A DNA stretch of 64,000 bases from Acanthornis magna (GCA_036785705.1 JAWUZG010000175.1:868001-932000), one strand, 5' to 3'; counted from the first letter of the stretch, positions 29,701 through 39,523 are shown. Notes: generated from the letters alone by a model not told the origin. Numbers and translations are program-made.

Positions 29701-32700
29701 AGCCTAAACAGCTTGGAAAGGAGATTCAATCCATGAAAACAGAGAGCAGCTCGGGGATGTCCAGATGCTAGAAAGACAAATTATTTGGTGGTAGAATTGC
29801 TTTGTTAAGGTTTAGGGCTTGGCATGCTTCAATAAATTCACACCTAGGGGGAGGTTAACAAAGCTTCGGAAGAAGGATGCCCACGGACAGTGCACACAAC
29901 AAATGCAGATTTACAGGCCACACGAACACCTGGAAGAACTCCCAAGATAAGGGAAAAACTTCTAAAACCAACTCCTGAAATCAGCTCCAACTCCCCGAAG
30001 TGTGAACTTGCAACCACTGACCCAAGAAACTCAGTGACACAAAAGAAGAGAAAGAGAAAGAGCATGTGGACTAATTAGCATGAGAAGCAAGAGAATCATT
30101 AAACAATGGAAGACAGAATACTAACTACTCAGAAAGTTATGTAAGTTGTAGCCAATAAAAATGAATTTTTTCCTTTGGTAAATTGTATGAGATAGTAAAA
30201 AGCTTTGATAGTTGGTGTGCTGGCTTTGTAGGATTTGCCACCCAGCACTCCCTCTGTGCAGAACTGTAAATATTTGGTAAAATACCTCAGCTCTGTGTGT
30301 GGACTGGCCTCTGGCACAGCAGCGTGAAAGAACCTATTTTGGCAACATTAGCACATCACAGTTTGGAGAGAGAAGAAAGGAACTTTGCATATTTCTAGCA
30401 CAAATTCTTACAATCCAACTGGTCACACAAGTTTTCCCAAGTTTTCCCAAGTTTTCTGCTAGGAAGGACTTTGTAGGCTGTAATTGCAAATACTGTCATG
30501 AATCCACATAAAAATATGGAGATAGAGTTTCAATTGTAAATCAAATCCTCATGCTTCATACCCACTGATGCCACCGAGCAGACAGAGCTCCCCATTCTCT
30601 GCATTATTGATGTTTTAAGTTGCCAGCAGACTTTGCAACACCTGCTCAAATCAGCTCTGGGTTTCTAGGCAACCAATCAATATGGGGGGAAAACACCTAA
30701 TTTTGAAGTATTTGGGTACCATGTACCTTTAATGCACACTGCTCTTGGTTTAAGATTCATTTAGGCTCAAAGAAAAACAGAATCGAAAGAAATTAACAAC
30801 TCTGGTCTACATTGTCAACTGTGCTATGTAAAAAACAAAAAACAAAACAAAACAAAACAAAGAAAAAACAACCAAGAAAACAACAAAACAACAAAACAAA
30901 ACAAAAACCAAACAAATGACAAACAAAAACCAAAAAACCCCAAATACAAACAACAACAAAAAAAAACCAAAAACAAAAACAACAACAAAAAAAAAACCAA
31001 ACAAACAAAAAAAAAAAAAACCAGAAGAAAAATAAAACCCACCAAAAAAAACCAAAACAAAAAAACCCCCCACCAAAACAACCAAGACATTTTAGTGTGA
31101 ATTGTTATAAACATAACAAAAAGACATGCACATTTCAGCTTGGGTGCCAGCCACTGATAGACCAACTAAATTAACAACTACAAAACAGTAGCCATATAAC
31201 AAACACAACCTGGTGCTCAAACAAGGGTTTTATTCATGCATCATTATCAAGAAGTACACTTAGATGATAAGGCACCAACAAACTGTATTTTTCAAAAGCC
31301 ATTAAAGGGATTTAGAGACCCAAACTGTGTTCAACAGCAGCAGAGCTCTCACTTCTGGACGCTCCAGAGCAGCAAATCCCAGGCTGTTCTGCTCTGAATC
31401 CATGCTGAAAGCAGAGAGTGTGGGCACACTCTACAGGGACACAACTCCACAGACTTCAGGCACAGCAGTAACTCAGATAACAAGCTGGATTTTGGATTTT
31501 AAAACCCACTACCTTAGACAAGCATAACCTGCATTGCCTCTATTCAGTCCTCCTTGCTCATTTGAACCACTGCCCTCTCTTCTTCACTCCAGGGAGAAAT
31601 ACCTGAGAAAAGAAAAATTTTGCCCACACATGCTTTGAAAACTTTAATGCAATATCTATTCCTTTTGTAAGCTGCAGTTAAAAAAAAAAAAAAAAAAGCT
31701 GAACTTTTGCATCTTCCAAAACAAAAATATTCTCAAGGTGTGAAGAAACAAACAGCAAACCCAATCCACAAATTACTTTTCAAGTACTCTGTGTGCTAAG
31801 ATTTTAAATTAGCATTAACAAAATGCTTTTACATTGCATTGACAAAGATTGGGCAGATAAGTCAATGAGAAGAAAAGTCAATGAGAGCTGTTACATCCGC
31901 TCTTTACAGACTTCTAGAACAACTGAGAGGCTCTTACTTAAGAAGCACAACTTCAATTGCTTTTTCATTAGCTTTCAACCTGTGGGGCTCAGTTTTTTGT
32001 ACCAATAGTTTCACTTTCACACCCCATAGTATTTGCAATGTGCCTTGGTTTTTTGATGGTCAGCAAACAATTGTCTTTCAAGTAACATTTCAAACCATGT
32101 AGCTAAAGTTTCAAGTAGTGAAAAACCTGTCACCTCCAAATGTTAAAATATACCTGTGGATAAACAGAAATGACAATAATAGTTTGACATGGGTTGGTTG
32201 GGTTTGGTTTTTTTTTTCCCCTCAGCTAACAATTTCAGTCTCTTTAAAAGGTGGATATTACCCCAACCCATTTACAGGTTAAAAAGAAGAAAAAAAAACC
32301 CAAAACAACAAGGAATGGAACTGCTATGAAACCCAAGGTTGTACACGTGGGTTAGCAGAAAAATCTGCCTTCTAAACTCTGCCTCTAAGATTGACACTTT
32401 AAAATTTGGAAGCCAAACCTGTACTGTAAGAATTAAGGTAATCACACCTTCCATAGTGAAAACCTCCTATTTATTACAAAGGCCCGACTGCCCTGAACAG
32501 AGTAGCCACTGAACTAACCTGTACTTTGTGGATGCTCATTATAGTACCTCCTCCAAGCTGAAGGACATAGCGAAGGTTAAGCCCTCCTTTCCCAGGCACA
32601 AAAAGGTGTTAAACCCAGGCCTCCCTGCTCCTGCGTTTTCCCATTCCGAGGTCACCTCCATAGGGCCAGGGAGAGCAGAGCACCACGGCCACGAAGGTGT

Positions 32701-32851
32701 GTACACGACCACAGCCGTGAAGAGTTTAGAGCTAGAAACCAGGCTGCTGGAGCAGGGGAACCTGAGGGAAACCACCACAGCAGCCTCCCCAGCCGAGGGC
32801 AGAAGGCCCCGCTCGGCACGGCCCTGCTCACCTGCCGCCGCCTGTCGCCAT
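17618..32851 (-). CDS. FBXO15: F-box only protein 15 (FBXO15), ten exons placed, 3' end not found
   Basis: F-box proteins are the substrate-binding subunits of SCF (SKP1-CUL1-F-box) E3 ubiquitin ligases. The F-box at about residues 72-115 binds SKP1, beginning MPSEMLLKVFSYLD. The exons join in coherent phases: 32851-32832, 28986-28873, 28612-28535, 27800-27696, 25152-24910, 24665-24456, 22297-22168, 19910-19828, 18858-18713 and, tentatively, 17781-17618. They give about 431 codons without a stop, against about 510 residues in human FBXO15. Recognisable conserved blocks, from memory of the human protein, are KPLDPYTGLPF, DTSVTVLWYGRDWLCL, IAFVMASL and HLDLHGRSCRYLCGTF. The start MATGGGR matches the human N terminus MATGRGR. 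I could not find the C-terminal exons (about 65-80 residues). They may lie in diverged sequence or be lost. Transcription probably starts in the CpG island around 32,850-33,000. Confidence 0.9.
17880..18240 (+). mobile_element. LTR fragment, endogenous retrovirus
   Basis: The segment starts near TGTTGGGTTTGTGTGACCAGG and carries ATAACAGATTTAAG, a TATA-like element, followed by a GC-richer tract. The text closely resembles LTRs I associate with avian ERVL-type elements. The 3' end is unclear. It lies in an intron of FBXO15 in the opposite orientation. Confidence 0.55.
18713..18858 (-). CDS. FBXO15: FBXO15 coding exon 9
   Basis: 146 bases, acceptor TTTTTTTTCAAG and donor GTAAAG, phase 2 in and phase 1 out. 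It encodes LLDDTDPDCGLHHYSLHLDL and CRYLCGTFNGHF, matching human FLDDSPEYGLHGYQLHVDL and FYLCGTF. Confidence 0.9.
19828..19910 (-). CDS. FBXO15: FBXO15 coding exon 8
   Basis: 83 bases, acceptor AATTTTTCAG and donor GTAAGC. It encodes NEIAFVMASLRYNQLLE followed by RSILGSAV, aligning with human EELAFVMANLHFHHLVE. It was found by looking for the missing segment between exons 7 and 9, and its phases fit both. Confidence 0.9.
22168..22297 (-). CDS. FBXO15: FBXO15 coding exon 7
   Basis: 130 bases, phase 2 in and phase 0 out, donor GTAAGA. It encodes RRFALIAEYSLANVTESS and ELVQLFSLNPGLLGGNWK. The latter parallels human RLIRIFCLHPGLLVGVWK. Confidence 0.9.
22975..23175 (-). mobile_element. CR1 LINE fragment
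   Basis: Complement of the CR1 3' region. It contains a decayed version of the stretch around CACCAGGGATGGAGCATCC and the run AAAAAGCTTCTTCCTAAT, both typical of CR1. It sits in FBXO15 intron 6, upstream of exon 7, with no coding capacity. Confidence 0.65.
24026..24340 (-). mobile_element. solo LTR, endogenous retrovirus
   Basis: A GC-richer island inside an AT-rich intron. On the minus strand it has a TATA box (complement of TTATATAAC near 24,153), then AATAAA (complement of TTTATT near 24,121) and a GC-rich U5-like part. No internal retroviral genes adjoin, so it is probably a solo LTR. The ends are approximate. It is in FBXO15 intron 6, same strand as the gene, so its poly(A) signal could shorten transcripts. 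Confidence 0.6.
24456..24665 (-). CDS. FBXO15: FBXO15 coding exon 6
   Basis: 210 bases, acceptor AAATAACAG and donor GTGAGT. It encodes GLSWVIALKDKNGKEHVME and DTSVTVLWYGRDWLCLD, matching the human central region. An LTR sits in the following intron about 90 bases away. Confidence 0.92.
24910..25152 (-). CDS. FBXO15: FBXO15 coding exon 5
   Basis: 243 bases, acceptor ATTTTCAG and donor GTAAGC. It encodes the end of the F-box (GLWLKLYSSAL), then GYWKNESIFKQ and LLAKPLDPYTGLPF, all conserved with human FBXO15. Confidence 0.92.
27696..27800 (-). CDS. FBXO15: FBXO15 coding exon 4, the F-box
   Basis: 105 bases, acceptor TTTCCCAG and donor GTAAGG. It encodes MPSEMLLKVFSYLDPVSL, then a CVNKRFYDLASD segment. 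This is the classic F-box pattern and very close to human FBXO15 (MPSEILLKIFSYLDAVSL). Confidence 0.93.
28535..28612 (-). CDS. FBXO15: FBXO15 coding exon 3 (tandem CAG acceptor)
   Basis: 78 bases with acceptor TTTTCAGCAG and donor GTACTG, phase 2 to phase 2. It encodes a linker (SDLTVINARENQSIKSMYF and onward) just before the F-box. The CAGCAG acceptor could add or remove one serine. Confidence 0.7.
28873..28986 (-). CDS. FBXO15: FBXO15 coding exon 2
   Basis: 114 bases, phase 2 in and phase 2 out. Acceptor is a pyrimidine tract ending ACAACTAG and donor is GTGAGT. It encodes a low-complexity N-terminal segment (LRTFAARPGECSETKNAG and onward) with no domain. Assignment rests on phase fit and splice sites, not on homology. 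Confidence 0.7.
30832..31080. repeat. A/C-rich simple repeat (CAAAA)n
   Basis: About 250 bases of CAAA, CAAAA and AAACC units on the plus strand, without a single T over long stretches. Phe/Leu/Val-rich frames on the minus strand are artefacts. Confidence 0.9.
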
Positions 32852-33100
32852 GGCCGCGGGCAGCGAAGGGAGGCAAGGACGGAAGGAAGGGAAGGAACGC
32901 GCGCTGTCACCGCGGTGGGCAGCGCCTGAGGGGGGCAGGGGCGGTGCCAGGCCGAGGGAGGCCATGTCCGGCAGGGCTGGGTCGGGGAAGGCGGGGACGG
33001 TGCCCGAGCATGGCCGTGTGGGCCACTCGGGAAGGGCTGACGCCCTGAGGAACCTTCCAGTGACTCAAAGGAATCTACTGTTGTAGTCGCTCTTAGGAAG
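32600..33100. promoter_or_regulatory. CpG island promoter of FBXO15
   Basis: A sharp rise in GC and CpG content surrounds the FBXO15 start codon at 32,851. In human, FBXO15 is transcribed divergently from TIMM21. I see no TIMM21-like coding exon on the plus strand here, although a short frame begins at 32,850. Confidence 0.7.
32832..32851 (-). CDS. FBXO15: FBXO15 coding exon 1
   Basis: Twenty coding bases encoding MATGGG plus two bases of the next codon, followed by GTGAGC donor. It lies in a CpG island. The N terminus matches human FBXO15 (MATGRGR), which is why this start was chosen. Confidence 0.85.
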
Positions 33101-33186
33101 CCGCCTGGCCTTCCTGGCTGCCCTCGCCTGGGACACGAGCCACTGGCCCACCAAAGGCTATTGCTGGGGTCTTTCCAGCCTGAGTG

Positions 33187-33540
33187 GGGCTGTTCCCGGC
33201 GAGTGGTCAGCTGCAGGCGCCGCTGGTAAAGGAGGCGAGACAAGGCAAAGAGTTGTGGGAGGGTCTCCCCCATGCTCTCCGTTTATTGTGGGGTCCGGGG
33301 GTACGGTATTCGGAAGGGAGAGTGGAGAAGGAGTCCCCAGGGGGCTGTCCCCAGCCGCCAGTTAAAAAGGGGGAAGGGTACCCAATTGGAGAAGGGACAA
33401 GGGGAGGGAACAAGGGTACAAGGGCCAATTACAACATAAGAGGGGAGGGTACAGTAGACAGCAACCAATAGTACAGTAAACTTAACAGAAGGTTCGGGAA
33501 GAAGGGGAAGGTCCAGAGCCCTGGGCACACCTCCCAAGCA
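33187..33540 (-). mobile_element. LTR, endogenous retrovirus
   Basis: On the minus strand the segment contains AATAAA (complement of TTTATT near 33,282) followed by a GC-rich part, and upstream purine and CCAAT-like elements. Structure and base composition resemble avian retroviral LTRs. It abuts the FBXO15 CpG island and no retroviral genes adjoin. The ends are approximate. Confidence 0.5.
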
Positions 33541-33779
33541 GAGCAGGGGCTGGTCTCATGCCCCTGAGCTGGCATGAGAGGCAGCTGTGGCCAGGGATGG
33601 ACCAGGGTACATTTCAAAGGTACGTGTGCTATCTTGTGTGTCCAAACACAAGTCTTCTGTCTCCAGCGCTGCATTTTCACAGATAAATCCCAGGCGATTA
33701 TGGGGAATGCACCCTTCGGTACTTACAGTTTGCCAATTTTTAGCTAGTTTTATATTAATCTTAGACTAATTAATTTCAA

Positions 33780-35835
33780 TATGTAATTAAGTAATATCCA
33801 GGCCAGTCATTTTCCTCATCGGCTCATCTTTCAGCACGTAGGGATAGTCTGTGTTTTTTCCTGTGTTTTGAAGCACACCCATCCTTCCCAGACTCCTTTG
33901 TTTCTAAGGGTTGCTTCCCAAGGTACTCTCTGGATAAGTCTCTTGAATAGGCCAAACTCTGCCCTCCAGAATTCCAGTGTGGAAGTTTTATTGATGCCCC
34001 TCCTTATTTCACCAAATATTGAAAACTATAATTTCATTATCACTGTGCCCCAGATGGCCTCCAACCACCACATCTCCCACCAGCCCTTCTCTGTTTGCAA
34101 ACAGCAGGTCTAGTGTAGCCCCTCCCCTGGTGGGCTCGCTCACCGACTGAGACAAAAAGCTGTCCTCCGTACACTCAAGGAAACTCCTAGACTGCTTCTT
34201 CTTGGCTGTGTTGAGTTCCCAGCAGATATCTGGCAGATTGATGTCACCTACAAGAACAAGGGCTGGTGATCTTGAAACATCCTCCAGCTGCTTGTAGAAT
34301 AATACCTCCACCTCTCCATCCTGGTGGGGTGGCCTAGAACAGACTCCCACCAGGATGTCAGCCTTGTTGGCCTTCCCCCTGATTCTTTCCCACAGGCGCT
34401 CAACCTTATCGATATTAATCTCCATTTCCGTGGCATCAGGAGCCTTCCTAATGTAAAGAGCAACCGCTCCACCTCTTCTCCCTCACCCATCTCTTCCGTA
34501 GAGCTTGTAGCCATCCACTACAGTGCTCCGGTTACGCGAGTCATCCCACCATGTTCCTTTGATGGTGACTACATCAGAGCTTCCCTGCTGTACCATGGCT
34601 TCCAGCTCCTCTTGTTTGTTGCCCGTGCTGTGTGCATTAATGTACATGCACTTCAGCTGGGCTGCTGATTTCACCCCTGACTCTGGCTTACTACCCTTGG
34701 GCTTGGTTCTGGAAAGCCTAACTGCATCCCCTTCCCCCTTCAAACCTAGTCTAAAGCCCTCTCAGTCAGTCCCGCCAACTCATGGACTAGAACCCTTTTG
34801 CCCTTGATAGGCAGACGGAGCCCATCTGGCTCCAGCAGGCCAGGTGCCGTAAGAGTTGCCCCATCACCAAAGAACCCAAAGTTCTGCCAATGGCGCCAGT
34901 CCCTAAGCCACTGATTGATAATGCAGCTTCTCCTGTTCCTTTCATTGTTTGTCCCTGCCGCTGAAAGGACCGAGCAGAACACCACCTGTGCTCATGCCCC
35001 ATCAACCACTTGACCCAGGGCCCTGAAGTCCCTTTTAATTGCTGTGTTGTCTTCTTGTCAATCATATTGCTGCCAGCCTGGAGTGTCAGCACTGGGTAAT
35101 ACTCAGAGGGCTGAATCAGCCCAGGGAATGTTCTGGAGATATCCCATACCCGGGCCCCAGGGAGGCAGCACGCCTCCCTGTGGGATGGGCCTGGTTGACA
35201 TATGGGGCCCTCTGTTCCTCTCAGAAGGAGTCGCCTACTATGACTACCCTTCTTTTCTTTTTAATGCTAGAGGTAGTGATCTGTTTGACAGACGAAGTGG
35301 AGCTGGGAGGCTCTCCGGGCAGATTATTTTCTTCTATGTCATCTGGCTGACCCTCCAGATCCAAGGCCTGGATTCTGAAGTGGCACCTGGGTACGCAGTG
35401 GGGGTCAGGAGGAATTTTTATTACCTCCCTGGGTAGGAGCCCTTTTCCACTCCCCTTCATCACCTAGGTCTCCTCCTTCTGCCTGATGGTAGGAGGCACA
35501 GGAATCCTCTGACTCCTGGTGGGCTTCTCTCAGGAATGGAAGGGTGAAACTCCACTGGTCTATTTCCCGTTCGATTTCCCTAATACTCCTTAGTCTTTCT
35601 ACCTCCTCCCGAAGCTCCACCACCAGACTGAGGAGATCACTCACCTGTTCGCACCTCACGCAGGTGATTTTTGCACCATCCCCTGGTACTGCTGACAGGC
35701 TCAAGCACTCCTCACAGGAAGGTGTCTGGACAGATGCATCCTTCTTGGAGGGTTCTGTTTGGCTAGGTACACTTTTACTAGCTGTAGCTTTTGATCATTT
35801 GGAGACCATTGCTGGAAAAAGAAATTAATAATAAA
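33780..35835 (-). mobile_element. CR1 LINE, 5' part (ORF1 and endonuclease), 3' end missing
   Basis: On the minus strand, 35,704-35,405 encodes a CR1 ORF1-type protein with a Cys-pair (CVRCEQVSDLL) followed by a Leu/Glu heptad coiled coil. 34,743-34,483 encodes the start of the ORF2 endonuclease (YINAHS). 34,425-34,009 encodes the rest (VGVCSRPP, LVGDINLPDICWE, GGATLDLLFANREG, HSDNEII). These are apurinic/apyrimidinic-type endonuclease motifs, ending in the catalytic SDNE-like site. The reverse transcriptase is absent. Frameshifts separate the open stretches. Most CR1 copies keep the 3' end, so this 5' remnant is unusual. Confidence 0.85.
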
Positions 35836-35837
35836 TT

Positions 35838-35872
35838 AAAAAAAAAACCACAACAAAAAAACAACAAAAACC
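35838..35872. repeat. A-rich tract at the CR1 5' boundary
   Basis: A and AAC runs separating the CR1 piece from the accessory block. Confidence 0.6.
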
Positions 35873-36027
35873 CGGGGTGCCTTTTTACGGCAAAGGCATT
35901 TCTGCATGGCACCTCCCAACGTCCCCATGCCACAATCTCAGTCCTCCCAGGGCTCTTGTGTTTGGTTTTATCCCGATATGGAGATGCAGGAGCTCTCCCG
36001 GCTGGACAGGGTGTCCCTGAGCCTGCG

Positions 36028-36487
36028 GATTTCGGGGATTTGGGGTTGGGAATGGGATGAATTTTGGGGCTGGGAATTGGGGGGATTTGGGGCTGGGAAT
36101 TTGGGGATTTGGGGGAATTTTAGGGCTGGGATTTGGGAGATTTTGGGGAATTTCAAGGCTTGGAATTGGGGGATTTTGGGGCTGGGGACTGGGGGGATTT
36201 CAGCGAGGTTTGGGGGGGAACTGGGAGTTTGGAGAGGGATTTTGGGAGATTGAGGGGGATTGGTGGAATTTTGGAGCATTTGGGGTGATTTCGGGGGGAA
36301 TTTTGAATGGAATTTGGGGGATTTGGGAGGATTTTGAGGGGGGATTTGGAGGTTTGGGAGAGGTATTAGGGGGGATTTTGGGAGATTGAGAGGAATTGGG
36401 GGAATTTTGGGGTGTCATGGGGGGATTTGGGGGAGTTTAGAGGGATTTTGGCCGATTTGGAGGGATTTTACGGGAGGATTTTGGGAG
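36028..36487. repeat. G-rich minisatellite (GGGGATTTTGGG-like)
   Basis: About 460 bases of degenerate 12-20-base units made of GGGG, ATTT and GGAATTTT on the plus strand, with few C. Overlapping Gly/Trp-rich frames are artefacts. Repeated G3-G5 runs could form G-quadruplexes. Confidence 0.85.
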
Positions 36488-36760
36488 GGATCCCGGGAAT
36501 TCCCAGGGATTCCCCCTTTCCCCCCGCACTCCCTCGGGCACTGTCGCGTCTCCCGGCCTGTGCCGCCGGGATCTGCCCGGCGACTGATGACGTCCGAGAA
36601 CACCAAGCTGTCATTGGCGGGCAGGAAATAACCGCGCCAATCGCGAGGCCGGAGGCGGCTCTGGGGGCGGGGCCGCAGCGGAGCAGTGCGATGTCTCCAG
36701 CGCTGGGCTGGGGGCGCTCCTGGGGGCGGTGAGCCGGGAGTGGCAGCCCCGGAACCGGCA
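36488..36760 (+). pseudogene. MHC class I-like 5' end, copy A (promoter and leader exon)
   Basis: The segment is the inverted counterpart of 40,590-40,878. A short leader frame begins ATG at 36,691 (MSPALGWG) and ends at 36,728 before GTGAGC. Compared with copy B it lacks one G after codon 5, which destroys the hydrophobic leader. The upstream module (X1, X2, Y) is of the MHC type. No class I exons follow on the plus strand: the next sequence is minisatellite. I read it as a dead 5' fragment. Promoter identity is better supported than the gene assignment. Confidence 0.55.
36576..36673 (+). promoter_or_regulatory. MHC-type X1-X2-Y promoter module, copy A
   Basis: CCCGGCGACTGATGACGTCC (36,576-36,595) fits the joined X1 and X2 boxes of MHC promoters, bound by RFX and CREB/ATF. 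ATTGG at 36,613-36,617, 17 bases further, fits the Y box bound by NF-Y. A second CCAAT (36,637) and a GC box (36,664) lead to the ATG at 36,691. Order and spacing match the module recognised with CIITA or NLRC5. Confidence 0.65.
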
Positions 36761-38520
36761 CCGTGAACCCCCTTATCCTGCACAGGGACTTTTCTGCACG
36801 CCTCATCCTGCAAAGGGAATCCCCCCTTACTCCCAATTCCTGGACGTCAGCACGGCCCTGCACACGCTTGATCCCCTCTCCGATGTCTCTGAGTATCTGC
36901 ACCCGCATTTCTTTGACCCTGGGACCTCCCTAAATCTCGATTTTTGGGAACCGAGAAGGCTTTGCACCCTTTTCCCCAGCAGTGAGATCCTCCGTGTACC
37001 CCTTTTTCCACTCCGCAGCCACTTTCCTCGCCATTCCTGCTCTCCCAGGCCCCAAACCCTCCTTTTTCCTTGACCCTGGCACCTCCTGGACCCTCATTCC
37101 GCCTCTCCAGCTCCCAGACTCTCCTTTTCGTTTACCCTGGGACCTGCTGCACCCCAATTCCTGCCTTTCCCACACTCCCACTCCATCTTCCCTCAACATT
37201 GGGGACCCCTTTAAACCTCTTCCTGGCTGTCCTGGCTTTCCCTACCCCATGACTCCTCTTTCCTCCACACTGGGGACCACTTGGACCTCCCATCCCACTT
37301 CCGCTATTTCTTTGTCCTTGGGACTGCCCTGCACCCTCCTTCCTGTGCACTGGGACTCCCCTGCACCCCCAACCCCACTAGTGACACCCCCTGCACCAAC
37401 TTCTCCACACCAGGACCCCCTTGAGCCCCCTCAGATGGCACCGGGACCCCCCTGAAACCCCATTCCTGGCCACTGGGATTCCCTTGCACCTTCTTCCCAG
37501 CTTTGGGACCCTGCTGCACCACCCCTTTGTCCCACACGAGTACCCCCTGCACCCCCTTTTCCCTTCCATTCGGCCTCTCCCAGTCCCCGCCCCCAGCTTT
37601 TTCTTTACCCTAGGACCTCCTGTACCCCATCCTGTCTTTCCCAGCTTCCAAACACCTCTTAGCACTGGGACCCCATTCCTGATCATCATTCTCCCCACCC
37701 TGTGACCTCACTTTCCCTGACATTGGGGGCCCGGGACTCCCCTTTACTGGACACAGGTGCCCCATGGACACCATGTCCCACCTCTCACAGTCCCTGCACT
37801 CCCTTTTCTTGACCCTGGGGCCCCCCTGAACCCCCATCCCTGGGCACTGCCAGCCCCTGAATCCCTTGTGCGGCCCTTGGACCCCCCCCGGACCCTGTTT
37901 CTGACCCATCTCATGTCTCTCCAGCATGTGACCCCCCCCCTTTCTTGAGCACAGGGACCCCTGTACCCCCATCCCACTTCTTCCAGTGCTTGCATACCCT
38001 TTTCTTTAACCCTGGGGCTCCCTTGAGCCACCATTTCCAGGCACTGGCAATTCCTTGAAGCTCCTCCTCAACTCTGGGAGCCCCATGCACCCCCATTCCT
38101 GGCCATCCCATCTGCCCCAGTCCCCAGCCTTCCCCTTTTGCCTGACTCTGGGACCCCCTGGATGCCAGTTCTTGCCTTTTCCAGCCTCCAGACCCGCATT
38201 CCTTAACACTGAGGACCTCTGGGACACTCATTCCTGGCTATTTCGGGGCTCCCCACCCCATGACTCCCCTTTCCTTGAAACTGGGGACCACTGTACACCC
38301 TTTCCTGGGCACAGGAACCGCTTCAATCCCCATCCCGCCTCTCCAAGACCCTACACTCCCCTTTCCTTGACCCTTGAAACCCCCTTGAAACTGCCTTCCC
38401 CAGCAGCCCTTATCCTGCACCAATCGTCCTCTGCACCCCTTTCCCTGACGATCCCGCCCCCACCCCCAGCTTCCCTTTTCCTTGACTCTGGGACCCCTCA
38501 GATTCCCTAAATCCCCATGT
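36760..38520. repeat. C-rich minisatellite, about 60-70-base unit
   Basis: Degenerate tandem repeats carrying CTTGACCCTGGGACCCC, CTGCACCCC and CATTCCTGGCC in recurring order, roughly every 60-70 bases. No T-poor or long real frame. The same family appears in opposite orientation at 39,940-40,375. Confidence 0.8.
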
Positions 38521-38935
38521 CCCCCCAGTTCCCCACCCCCTTGTCTCGGATTAGAGAAAATTTTCCTAGGTGGAAAGTGTTCTGAATAAAACACCTCCCC
38601 CACAGCAAAGACTTCCGGCACCCCTTCCCCCATAGCAAACAGAATATCTCAGCTGAAAGTGGGATAAGAACTGTTTAATTAACAGACCACACAGTGGAAG
38701 GGGAAACAGAAAAAAGGGTCATTAAACCTGAATAAACAGTTGATGAACTTTAGTGTCCTTTTCCTCAGGCGTGGCTTCCCCTTTCCGGGGTCTCTGGAGA
38801 GGCCGGGTGGAGTTCCACTGGTCGCTCCCTGGACGATTCTCGTCTGCTGTCCTCCGGGGCTCCTCAGGTTCTCAGATGAGAAAGCAAGGCGAAGAAAAAG
38901 GTCCAAAAACGACGAAATAACAATCCCAGGGGAAA
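38521..38935. other. unclassified sequence between the repeat arms
   Basis: No gene recognised. An AATAAA at about 38,586 and a GC-richer part around 38,770-38,870 hint at an old LTR, but I could not confirm one. Confidence 0.35.
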
Positions 38936-39035
38936 AACAAAACAAAACTAAACAAAACCAAAGCAAGCAAACAAACAAAAAAAACCCCCAAAAAACCAAA
39001 AAACCAAACCAAACAAAAAAAAATTAAAAAATTAA
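38936..39035. repeat. A-rich simple repeat (AAAAC/AAACC)n
   Basis: AAAC, AACC and poly(A) units over about 100 bases, like the tract at 30,832. Followed by short CAG-rich text. Confidence 0.8.
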
Positions 39036-39334
39036 AAACCCAAGCAGCAGCCACACCGGTAGCAGCAGCAACCAGCAGCATCAACTGATGGAAAAAAACC
39101 CCACCCAAACAGTGTCCCTTCCTTCTCACTCCCCTGTAGAACAACCGGGGAAAAAACCCCCAAAAATTCCCAAAATTCCCAAAACATCCCGTGCTGGCAG
39201 AGCTTCTCTCGGCTGCAGGACACAGTTAAAGCTACAGAACCATATTCTGGTCAAGCATACAAACGATAAGGAATACAAGATATCACTACGCCACCCCAGG
39301 ACACCCCTGCGTTTCCTGGAGTGAGGTTGAGAAT

Positions 39335-39523
39335 GTGGAATATGGGAAGTGGAAAATGGGGGAAGAGGAATTTGGGAATGCAGAGCAGCAGGATGAGGTT
39401 GTTCCTCCTCCTCACCGTCCTGTGCATCCCAGAGCCATAATCTGGCGGGAATCTCAGCTCACTGCGTCCATCATCGCTGCTATCATCATCATCCTCATCG
39501 GATTCGGCATCCGGGAGCTGTGA
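39335..39523 (+). CDS. small open frame with a possible membrane segment
   Basis: A 62-codon frame whose C-terminal third, SIIAAIIIILIGFGI, looks like a single transmembrane helix, preceded by a polar stretch and ending four residues later. The helix is encoded partly by an ATC/ATT repeat, so it may be chance. On the minus strand the same repeat reads as an acidic Asp/Ser run. I do not recognise a family. It lies between MHC-like remnants, so a decayed class I or class II membrane exon is one possibility. Confidence 0.2.
   Translation: MEYGKWKMGEEEFGNAEQQDEVVPPPHRPVHPRAIIWRESQLTASIIAAIIIILIGFGIREL

Noticed and set aside
30793..31165. Overlapping Phe/Leu/Val-rich frames that look like membrane proteins
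   Set aside because: They are the antisense of a CAAAA-type simple repeat.
32850..33086. Plus-strand frame as a TIMM21 first exon
   Set aside because: TIMM21 is the usual divergent neighbour of FBXO15, but the translation shows no resemblance to it.
32539..33273. A 244-codon minus-strand frame covering the FBXO15 promoter
   Set aside because: GC-rich chance frame; the recognisable FBXO15 start (MATGGGR) lies in a different frame with a proper donor.
36588..36595. Interpreting TGACGTCC as a lone cAMP-response element of an unrelated gene
   Set aside because: The adjacent X1-like text, the 17-base gap to ATTGG and the leader frame fit an MHC-type module better, though not conclusively.
36057..38633. 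Many long Gly/Trp- or Pro-rich frames on both strands
   Set aside because: Periodic artefacts of minisatellites; no start context, splice sites or family resemblance.
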